From NCBI GenBank assembly GCA_029884335.1, contig JAOUIA010000042.1:1-33523 (forward strand): a DNA stretch of 33,523 nucleotides, in the 5' to 3' direction. Positions 27,216-33,523 of the stretch are shown piece by piece. Made by a program: the position numbers and the translations under genes. This DNA comes from Betaproteobacteria bacterium. GTDB taxonomy: Bacteria > Pseudomonadota > Gammaproteobacteria > Burkholderiales > Casimicrobiaceae. Position 1 is the first letter of the stretch, and the number at the start of each line of letters is the position of its first letter. The notes under the pieces are model-generated. The model had not been told where the DNA came from and searched no databases. It saw nothing but the letters and a program-made list of their open reading frames with translations.

Positions 27216-29224
27216 TGTTCGACAAGGTCCTCATCGCCAACCGCGGCGAGATCGCGGTTCGCGTCGCCCGCACGGCGCGGCGGCTGGGCGTGCGCACGGT
27301 CGCCGTCTATTCGGATGCCGACGCGCGCGCGCTGCACGTCGAATGCTGCGACGAGGCCTTCCGCATCGGTCCGCCCGCGCCGCGCGAGAGCTACCTCGAC
27401 GGGGCGCGACTGGTCGCCGTGGCGCGCGCCTGCGGCGCGCAGGCGATCCACCCCGGCTACGGCTTCCTGTCCGAGAACGCCGAATTCGCTCGGGCTTGCG
27501 CCGACGCGGGCGTGGCGTTCATCGGCCCGCCGCCTTCGGCGATCGCGGCGATGGGCTCGAAGTCGGCGGCGAAGACGATCATGGGCAAGGCGGGCGTGCC
27601 CGTGGTGCCCGGCTACCACGGCGAGGAGCAGGACGCCGCGTTCCTCGCGCGCGAGGCCGCGAAGATCGGCTACCCGCTGCTGATCAAGGCGACGGCCGGC
27701 GGCGGCGGCAAGGGCATGAAGATCGTGCGCGCGGCCGGCGAGTTCGCCGCGGCGCTCGCCTCCGCGCAGCGCGAGGCGAAGGCGGGTTTCGGCGACGCGC
27801 GCGTGCTGCTCGAGCGCTACCTCGATGCGCCGCGGCACATCGAGATCCAGGTGTTCGCCGACGCCCACGGCAACGTGGTGCACTTGAACGAGCGCGACTG
27901 CTCGGTGCAGCGCCGCCACCAGAAGGTGATCGAGGAGGCGCCCGCGCCGGGCATGACGGCCGAGCGCCGCCGCGCGATGGGCGAGGCCGCGGTCGCCGCG
28001 GCGCGCGCGATCGGCTACGTCGGCGCGGGCACCGTCGAGTTCATCGCCGAGCAGGACGGCCGCTTCTATTTCATGGAGATGAACACGCGGCTGCAGGTCG
28101 AGCACCCCGTGACCGAGATGGTGACCGGCCTCGACCTCGTCGAGTGGCAGCTGCGCGTCGCCTCCGGCGACCGGCTGCCGCTGGCGCAGGGCGGCGTCGC
28201 GCTGTCGGGCCACGCCATCGAGGCACGGCTGTACGCCGAGGACGCGGACCGCGGCTTCCTGCCGTCGATCGGCCGGCTCGCGCACTGGCGCATGCCCGCT
28301 GACCGCGCGGGCGTGCGCGTCGACAGCGGCTTTCGCGCCGGCGACGAGGTGAGCCCGCACTACGACCCGCTGCTCGCCAAGGTGATCGCGTGGGGCGAGG
28401 ACCGCGAGGAGGCCCGCTTGCGCCTGATCGCCGCGCTCGCCGAATGCGAGGTCGCGGGTGTCGCGACCAACGCCGCGTTCCTCGAGCGCGTGCTCGCGCA
28501 CGAGGCCTTCGCATCGGGGAAGCTCGACACGGGGCTGATCGAGCGGCACCGCGACGGGCTGTTCCCTCCGCCCGGCCCTGCGCCCGACGCCGTGCTCGTG
28601 GCGGCCGCGGCGGCGGAGGCGCTGGCGCGGCGCGAGGCGGGCGCCGGGCGCGCGCGGGCATCGGCGGACGCGCACTCGCCGTGGGACGCGCTCGACGGCT
28701 GGTCGCCGGGCTTCGGTGCGCAGGGCTACGAGGTGCGCTTTGCCGACGGCGAAGCCGAGCACCGCATCACGGTGCGCGATGGCGGCGGTGCGCTGCGCAT
28801 CGACCTGCCCTCTCGCTCGCTCGACGTCGCGGCGTCGCGCGCGGCCGACGGCGCGCTCGTCGTCGTGGCCGACGGCGCGCGCACGCGCGCCAGCGTGGCC
28901 GCGCTCGGCGAGGAGCGGCACGTGTTCGCGCACGGCGCCCGCCGCCGCCTGCGCCTCGTCGACCCGCTTGCCCACGCCGGCGCGGCGGAGGCGCGCGCCG
29001 GCCACCTGATGGCGCCGATGTCCGGCACCATCGTCGCGGTGCTGGTGCAGCCGGGCGACCGCGTGCCGAAGGGCGCGCCGCTCGTCGTCGTCGAGGCGAT
29101 GAAGATGGAGCACACGATCGCCGCGCCGGTGGACGGGGTCGTCACGGCGGTCAACTACCGCGTCGGCGACAAGGTCGCGGAAGGCGCGGACCTCGTCGAT
29201 CTCGAGGACCCTCCGGGGACCTGA
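27215..29224 (+). CDS. liuD: Methylcrotonyl-CoA carboxylase alpha (biotin-containing) subunit
   Basis: Carries out ATP-dependent carboxylation of its own biotin and hands the CO2 to LiuB. The 669-residue protein has a biotin carboxylase domain (about 1-445) with the ATP-grasp loop GGGGKGMK at 162-169 and EMNTRLQVEHPVTE, a linker/BT region, and a C-terminal biotinyl domain with the biotin-accepting K630 in EAMKMEH. The ATG at 27215 overlaps the MAPEG stop, and the stop overlaps the next ATG. Related acetyl- and propionyl-CoA carboxylases share the layout; the liu context decides. Confidence 0.95.
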   Translation: MFDKVLIANRGEIAVRVARTARRLGVRTVAVYSDADARALHVECCDEAFRIGPPAPRESYLDGARLVAVARACGAQAIHPGYGFLSENAEFARACADAGVAFIGPPPSAIAAMGSKSAAKTIMGKAGVPVVPGYHGEEQDAAFLAREAAKIGYPLLIKATAGGGGKGMKIVRAAGEFAAALASAQREAKAGFGDARVLLERYLDAPRHIEIQVFADAHGNVVHLNERDCSVQRRHQKVIEEAPAPGMTAERRRAMGEAAVAAARAIGYVGAGTVEFIAEQDGRFYFMEMNTRLQVEHPVTEMVTGLDLVEWQLRVASGDRLPLAQGGVALSGHAIEARLYAEDADRGFLPSIGRLAHWRMPADRAGVRVDSGFRAGDEVSPHYDPLLAKVIAWGEDREEARLRLIAALAECEVAGVATNAAFLERVLAHEAFASGKLDTGLIERHRDGLFPPPGPAPDAVLVAAAAAEALARREAGAGRARASADAHSPWDALDGWSPGFGAQGYEVRFADGEAEHRITVRDGGGALRIDLPSRSLDVAASRAADGALVVVADGARTRASVAALGEERHVFAHGARRRLRLVDPLAHAGAAEARAGHLMAPMSGTIVAVLVQPGDRVPKGAPLVVVEAMKMEHTIAAPVDGVVTAVNYRVGDKVAEGADLVDLEDPPGT

Positions 29225-30144
29225 TGCGGCTGCTGCTCGCCACCGCCTCGCAGCGGCAGGCGTGGCGCGACGCGTTCGCCCGCGCGATGCCCGGCGCGGA
29301 GCTCCGCGTGTGGCCCGACGCGCCGCCGGCGGTCGACTACGCGATCGTGTGGAAGCCGCCGCCCGAGTGCTTCGAGCGCGTCAGGGTTGAGCGCGCGATC
29401 GTCAATCTCGGCGCAGGCGTGGACGCGCTGCTCGCGGTGCCGACGCTGCCGGCCGGCGTGCCGATCCTGCGACTCACCGACGCCGGCATGGCGGAGCAGA
29501 TGGCCGAGTACGTGACGCTCGCCGTGCTCGCCGCGTTCCGCGAGCAGCGCGAGTACGCGCGCCAGCAGAACGAACGCCTGTGGCGGCCGCGGCGGCGCCT
29601 GGACAAGAGCGCCTTCCGGGTGGGGCTCCTCGGCGTGGGCGTGCTCGGCGCCGCAGTCGCGCAGGCGCTGCGGCCGTTCGGCTTCCCGCTGGCGGGATGG
29701 AGCCGCGGCGCGCGCGAGGTGCCGGGCGTGGCTGCGTACGCGGGCCCCGAAGGGTTCCACGCGATGCTCGCCGCGACGTCGGTGCTCGTGTGCATGCTGC
29801 CGCTCACGCCGATGACGCGCGGCCTGCTCGGCGCGGCGGCGCTCCGCCGGCTGCCCCGCGGGGCGCACCTGGTCAACGTCGCGCGCGGCGAGCTCGTCGT
29901 CGAGGCCGACCTGCTGGCGGCGCTGGACGACGGGCACCTCGCCTGCGCGACGCTCGACGTCTTCGCCGAGGAGCCGCTGCCGCCCGGCCATCCGTTCTGG
30001 CATCATCCGCGGATCGTGCTGACGCCTCACGTCTCCGCAGCGACGCTGATCGACGAGTCCGCGGCGCAGGTCGCCGCGCGCATCGCCGCGCACGCGCGCG
30101 GCGAGCGCGTCGGCGGCGTGGTCGATCGCGAGCGAGGCTACTGA
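29224..30144 (+). CDS. GhrA-like D-2-hydroxyacid dehydrogenase
   Basis: NAD(P)-dependent 2-hydroxyacid dehydrogenase of 306 residues, closest in layout to glyoxylate/hydroxypyruvate reductase A. Nucleotide motif GVGVLG spans 137-142; catalytic R221 is in NVARGELV, the Glu in FAEEPLP and the His in LTPHVSA. Its ATG overlaps the liuD stop and liuE starts 1 bp after its own stop. This enzyme is not a step of the known leucine pathway; it may reduce a 2-oxoacid such as 2-oxoisocaproate or glyoxylate, which is inference. Confidence 0.88.
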   Translation: MRLLLATASQRQAWRDAFARAMPGAELRVWPDAPPAVDYAIVWKPPPECFERVRVERAIVNLGAGVDALLAVPTLPAGVPILRLTDAGMAEQMAEYVTLAVLAAFREQREYARQQNERLWRPRRRLDKSAFRVGLLGVGVLGAAVAQALRPFGFPLAGWSRGAREVPGVAAYAGPEGFHAMLAATSVLVCMLPLTPMTRGLLGAAALRRLPRGAHLVNVARGELVVEADLLAALDDGHLACATLDVFAEEPLPPGHPFWHHPRIVLTPHVSAATLIDESAAQVAARIAAHARGERVGGVVDRERGY

Positions 30145-30145
30145 A

Positions 30146-31072
30146 GTGAGTCCCGCGATCGCGCTGCCGGCGCGCGTGCGCCTCGTCGACGTCGGCCCCC
30201 GCGACGGGCTGCAGAACGAGAAGGGCGACGTCCCCGCCGAGGTGAAGGTGGCGTTGATCGGGATGCTCGCCGACGCCGGGCTGCCCGGCATCGAGGCGAC
30301 CTCGTTCGTGTCGCCGAAGTGGGTGCCGCAGATGGCCGACGCCGCCGAGGTGATGTCGCGCATCCGCCGCAAGGCGGGCGTGACCTACTCGGTGCTGGTG
30401 CCGAACCTCAAGGGCCTCGAGGGCGCGCTCGCGGCGAAGGCCGACGAGGTCGTCGTGTTCGCGGCGGCCAGCGAGGCGTTCTCGCAGCGGAACATCAACT
30501 GCTCGATCGCCGAGTCGATCGAGCGCTTCCGCCCGGTGGTGCGCGCCGCGCTCGACGCCGGCGTGCGCGTGCGCGGCGCGATATCGGTCGCGCTCGGCTG
30601 CCCCTACCAGGGCGAGGTGCCGCCCGCAGCGGTCGGCGAGGTCGCGCGGCGCATGGTCGACATCGGCGTGCAGCACTGCGGCGTGGCCGACACGATCGGC
30701 GTGGGCACGCCGAACGCGACGAAGCGGGCGATGGAGGCGGCGCTCGCCGCCTATCCGCTCGACGAGGTCAGCGGGCACTTCCACGACACCTACGGCCAGG
30801 CGCTCGCCAATGTCTACGCCTGCCTCGAGCTCGGCATCGCGACGTTCGACGCGAGCGTGGCGGGACTGGGCGGCTGCCCGTACGCGAAGGGAGCGACCGG
30901 CAACGTCGCCACCGAGGACGTCGTCTACCTGCTGCACGGGCTGGGCATCGACACCGGCGTGGACCTCGGCAGGCTGCGCGCGGCCGGGCGCTACGTCTGC
31001 GGGCGCCTCGGGCGCCCGACGAACTCGCGCGTGGCGCGGGCGCTCGACGCGAAGGAGGGCATGGCGACGTGA
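30146..31072 (+). CDS. liuE: Hydroxymethylglutaryl-CoA lyase
   Basis: Cleaves HMG-CoA to acetoacetate and acetyl-CoA, the last step of the leucine pathway. The 308-residue TIM-barrel protein has catalytic R19 with D20 in VGPRDGLQNE, metal-binding H211 and H213 in GHFHDTYG, and the signature cysteine C244 in GGCPYAKGATGN. Start is GTG 30146, one base after the dehydrogenase stop. Its TGA overlaps the GTG of the DUF1289 gene. No downstream acetoacetate CoA-transferase is present, so acetoacetate must be activated by a gene elsewhere. Confidence 0.95.
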   Translation: MSPAIALPARVRLVDVGPRDGLQNEKGDVPAEVKVALIGMLADAGLPGIEATSFVSPKWVPQMADAAEVMSRIRRKAGVTYSVLVPNLKGLEGALAAKADEVVVFAAASEAFSQRNINCSIAESIERFRPVVRAALDAGVRVRGAISVALGCPYQGEVPPAAVGEVARRMVDIGVQHCGVADTIGVGTPNATKRAMEAALAAYPLDEVSGHFHDTYGQALANVYACLELGIATFDASVAGLGGCPYAKGATGNVATEDVVYLLHGLGIDTGVDLGRLRAAGRYVCGRLGRPTNSRVARALDAKEGMAT

Positions 31073-31293
31073 ACGACGAGCGCAAGCCGGTGACCGCGGC
31101 CGGCACGGTGCCCTCGCCCTGCGTGAGCGTGTGCGCTCTCGACGAGCGCAGCGGGCTGTGCACCGGCTGCCACCGCACGCTCGACGAGATCGCGGCGTGG
31201 TCGCTGCTCGACGACGACGGCAAGCGGGCGGTGCTCGCGGCGGCGGCTGCGCGCCGCGGCGGCACCGGGGCGGCGCGCGATGGCCGCGGCTGA
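31069..31293 (+). CDS. DUF1289 small cysteine-rich protein
   Basis: A 74-residue protein with the DUF1289 pattern PSPCVSVCALDERSGLCTGC followed by HRTLDEIAAW; the four cysteines could bind a metal or an iron-sulfur cluster, which is inference. GTG 31069 overlaps the liuE stop, and its 3' end overlaps the start of the next gene by 14 bases. The family is widespread in proteobacteria and has no known function. Confidence 0.82.
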   Translation: MNDERKPVTAAGTVPSPCVSVCALDERSGLCTGCHRTLDEIAAWSLLDDDGKRAVLAAAAARRGGTGAARDGRG

Positions 31294-31963
31294 CTGGTAC
31301 TTCGACTTCGTCTCGCCGTTCGCGTACCTCGCGAGCGAGCGGCTCGGCTCGCTGGCACCGGCGATCCGCGTGCGGCACCGGCCCGTGCTGTTCGCCGCGC
31401 TGCTCGACGCGAACGGGCAGAAGGGGCCGGCGGAGATCGCCGCCAAGCGGGCCTTCACCTACCGCTTCGTCGTCTGGCAGGCGCGTCGATGGGGCATCCC
31501 GGTCAAGTTCCCGCACGTCCACCCGTTCAACCCGCTGCCGCTGCTGCGGCTCGCGATCGCGTGCGACTGCCGGCCCGACGCCGTGCAGCGCATCTTCCGC
31601 TTCGTGTGGCGCGACGGCCGGCTGCCCGACCTGCCGATCGAGTGGGCCGAACTGGCGCACGACCTCGGCGTGCCGGACGCGGCTGCGCGCATCGGCGATC
31701 CCCAGGTCAAGGAAGAGCTGCGCAGGAACACCGACGAGGCGATCGCGCGCGGCGTGTTCGGCGTGCCCACGCTGGCGATCGGCGAGACGCTGTTCTTCGG
31801 CGCCGACGCGATGGACATGGCGCTCGACTTCGCGAAGGCCGGCTGCCGCTTCGACGACCCCGAGTACGAGCGCGTGGCGTCGCTGCCGGAGGGCGCGCGG
31901 CGCGAAGCGGCGAAGGCGGCGCCCGGCAGGGCGCGCACGAAGGTGGTCGGCAGCGCCCGCTGA
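31280..31963 (+). CDS. 2-Hydroxychromene-2-carboxylate isomerase-like (DsbA/GST-kappa fold)
   Basis: A 227-residue member of the thioredoxin-like DsbA/GST-kappa family. The catalytic-type Ser is S12 in DFVSPFAYLA; a cis-Pro lies in FGVPTLAIGET followed by FFGADAMDM. Such enzymes isomerise hydroxychromene carboxylate in naphthalene breakdown using glutathione, but paralogues sit in many non-aromatic contexts, so the substrate here is open. The ATG overlaps the DUF1289 gene. It is the last intact gene of the unit; a C-terminal basic tail follows the fold. Confidence 0.88.
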   Translation: MAAADWYFDFVSPFAYLASERLGSLAPAIRVRHRPVLFAALLDANGQKGPAEIAAKRAFTYRFVVWQARRWGIPVKFPHVHPFNPLPLLRLAIACDCRPDAVQRIFRFVWRDGRLPDLPIEWAELAHDLGVPDAAARIGDPQVKEELRRNTDEAIARGVFGVPTLAIGETLFFGADAMDMALDFAKAGCRFDDPEYERVASLPEGARREAAKAAPGRARTKVVGSAR

Positions 31964-31977
31964 AGGAGGAGACGGCG

Positions 31978-32455
31978 ATGGGCCTCACGCGACGCGAGTT
32001 CGTTCATGCGGCGGGCGCGCTGGCGCTCGCCCCCGCCGGTGCCCCGCGGGCGCAGCCGCAGCGGCGAGTCGCGCGTCGTCGAGCCGCCGACGCGCAACCA
32101 GGGCGCGCGCCGCGTGTGGAGCGACAGCCAGGGACGCATCTGGGTCAGCGAGTGGCTGACGGGCAATCTCTCCGTGCACGACCCGCGCAAGCAGGGCGCC
32201 GACGCGTGGCGCACGTGGCGGCTGCCCGGCGCGAATCCGCGCGCGTACGCGGTCTACGTCGACGAGCGCGACAAGGTGTGGGTGGCCGACTGGGGCGCCA
32301 ACGCGATGGTGCGCTTCGACCCGGGCAGCGGGAAGTTCGAGCCTTTCCCGCTGCCGCGCGAAGGGGCGAACGTGCGCCAGATCCTGGGCCGGCCAGGCGA
32401 AGTGTGGCTGCCCGAGAGCGGCACCGAGCACATCACGGTGATCCGCACTGCCTGA
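31978..32455 (+). pseudogene. Vgb-like beta-propeller protein, internally deleted and frameshifted
   Basis: A strong ribosome site (AAGGAGGA, 31963-31970) leads to ATG 31978 and a Tat-type signal (LTRREFVHAAGALALAPAG...). Near 32050-32075 the homologous frame changes: from there to the TGA at 32453-32455 a different frame encodes the last part of a virginiamycin-B-lyase-like propeller, with blade motifs RVWSDSQGRIWVSEW, AVYVDERDKVWVADWG and QILGRPGEVWLPESG. Intact relatives are, from memory, about 330 residues, so roughly the first half to two thirds of the blades is missing. Probably a pseudogene; an assembly error is the alternative. Two bases separate it from the convergent methyltransferase. 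Confidence 0.65.
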
Positions 32456-32457
32456 GG

Positions 32458-33523
32458 CTACCTTCGCGTCGCCAGCACGGTGAAGCCGGCGCCGACGAGC
32501 GAGCGCTCGATGGCCCCCCCGAAGCCGGCGTCGCGCAGCAGCCGCTCCTGCTCCTCGCGCGTGGGCACGACGTTGCCCCAGGTCAGCTCCTCGAGGCCCG
32601 TCTGCAGCGGGAACATGAACTCCGGCCGGCGCGCCTCCTCGAGCGTGGACGGGTAGGTCTCGTCGACGATCACCAGGAAGCCGCCCTCGCGCAGCGCGCG
32701 CGCGCAAGAGCGCACCACGCCCGGCCGGATGTCCGGCGCGATCTCGTGCAGCACCTCGACCATCACGACGACGTCGAAAGCGCCCGCCGGCACGGCCGCG
32801 CCGACGTCGCCTTCGACGACGCTCACGCGGCCGTCGAGCCCGGCCCTCGCCACCGCCTTGCGCGCCTGCGAGAGCCCGGTAGGGTCGATGTCGACGCCGG
32901 TGACGCGCGCCTGCGGGAACGCCTTCGCGAGCTGCAGCAGCAGCACGCCGGCGCCGCAGCCGACTTCGAGCAGCGAGCCGCCGTCGAGCGCCGCCGCCAC
33001 GCCGGGAACGCCGGGCAGGATCTTGCGCGCCACGAGAAGGTTGACGCCGGCGAGCGAGGAGGCGATCACCTGCGCGAACTCGTCGCTGCGTCCCTGGAAC
33101 GGCGCGACCTCCCCGGTGCGGAACGCCTCCTCGGCGAACCGGTAGTCGTCTGTGCCGAAGCGAGTCCCCAGCCGCACGTAGCCGCCGAGATAGCGCGGGT
33201 GCGCCGGGTTGCCGAGGATCTCGCCGAAGTGGGGCGCGAGGCTGAAGCGCCCCTGCGCGTCCCCCTCGAGCAGCCCGAGCGAGTAGGCGGTCGTGCACCA
33301 CGTCCCCACGTACGGCGCGTGCAGCCCGAGGCGCTGCGCGATCTCGCGCGGCGCCGCCGCAGGGGTCTCGGCGAGCGCGCGGAACAGGCCCAGCTGCGTG
33401 CCCAGGTCGATCAGGTGCATCGCGTTGAAGCCGCGGCGCCACTCGAAGATCTTCGCGACCTGCTCGTCGGCGGTCGGCGCGGCGGGTGCGGCGTCGTTCG
33501 TTCCGGCGGCCCCGGCCCTCTCC
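32458..33523 (-). CDS. SAM-dependent methyltransferase (5' end outside window)
   Basis: Class I methyltransferase with an N-terminal winged-helix dimerisation domain. The frame stays open beyond the ATG at 33420 to the window edge, and the extra residues EQVAKIFEWRRGFNAM look like real N-terminal helix, so the true start lies outside. SAM-binding motifs are LLEVGCGAG, VTGVDIDP and EGDVGAAV, followed by VMVEVLHEI and LREGGFLVIVDE. It resembles O-methyltransferases of small molecules; the substrate is unknown. Convergent with the broken propeller gene. Confidence 0.85.
   Translation of the reverse strand, partial: ERAGAAGTNDAAPAAPTADEQVAKIFEWRRGFNAMHLIDLGTQLGLFRALAETPAAAPREIAQRLGLHAPYVGTWCTTAYSLGLLEGDAQGRFSLAPHFGEILGNPAHPRYLGGYVRLGTRFGTDDYRFAEEAFRTGEVAPFQGRSDEFAQVIASSLAGVNLLVARKILPGVPGVAAALDGGSLLEVGCGAGVLLLQLAKAFPQARVTGVDIDPTGLSQARKAVARAGLDGRVSVVEGDVGAAVPAGAFDVVVMVEVLHEIAPDIRPGVVRSCARALREGGFLVIVDETYPSTLEEARRPEFMFPLQTGLEELTWGNVVPTREEQERLLRDAGFGGAIERSLVGAGFTVLATRR

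Noticed and set aside
31978-33523. One long + strand frame from ATG 31978 to the window end
   Set aside because: After the signal peptide it is out of frame with the propeller homology and then antisense to the methyltransferase, so it is a shadow.

Overview
This window is an ordinary-density, very high G+C chromosomal segment (roughly 70% or more by eye). The gene neighbourhoods point to a betaproteobacterium, most likely of the order Burkholderiales. The gene order gltD-hemE-priA-argS-SPOR protein-dsbA-SDR is the classic betaproteobacterial one, and a LiuR-controlled leucine/isovalerate degradation operon and a class I PHA synthase fit the same group. I see no rRNA, tRNA, CRISPR array, prophage, transposase or defence system.

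Left part (1-9382, all + strand): housekeeping genes. gltD (glutamate synthase small subunit), hemE (haem synthesis), priA (replication restart helicase), argS, a SPOR-domain membrane protein, a DsbA oxidase with a Tat-like signal peptide, and a short-chain dehydrogenase. The 358-bp gap between hemE and priA holds two perfect DnaA boxes. A 98-bp inverted-repeat element sits between priA and argS.

Middle part (9413-16332): a secreted GDSL esterase autotransporter (-) is divergent from a FecR-type, tryptophan-rich and then proline-rich exported protein (+). The latter converges on a class I PHA synthase (-), which lies downstream of a metallo-beta-lactamase-fold hydrolase (-).

Right part (16438-31963, all + strand): a long leucine degradation locus. 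It opens with a MerR-type LiuR. A perfect 26-bp palindrome, probably the LiuR operator, overlaps the liuR stop codon and fills a promoter spacer. Then follow a hotdog thioesterase, isovaleryl-CoA dehydrogenase (liuA), acetyl-CoA acetyltransferase, an EamA transporter, a second acyl-CoA dehydrogenase, a MaoC hydratase, a VOC protein, a GST-like protein, methylcrotonyl-CoA carboxylase beta (liuB), methylglutaconyl-CoA hydratase (liuC), a DUF4126 membrane protein, a MAPEG-like membrane protein, methylcrotonyl-CoA carboxylase alpha (liuD), a GhrA-like dehydrogenase, HMG-CoA lyase (liuE), a DUF1289 protein and a 2-hydroxychromene-2-carboxylate isomerase-like protein. Together liuA-B-C-D-E convert isovaleryl-CoA to acetoacetate and acetyl-CoA. 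Many of these genes overlap by 1-4 bases or are only a few bases apart, which implies one transcription unit with translational coupling. The 199-bp full-length relative of the priA-argS repeat element interrupts the unit right after liuA.

The end (31978-33523) holds a broken Vgb-like beta-propeller gene and the convergent 3' part of a SAM-dependent methyltransferase that runs off the window. The signals I find most worth following are the two-copy long-hairpin element family, the operator embedded in the liuR stop codon, the DnaA-box pair in front of priA, and the non-canonical passengers in the liu operon.
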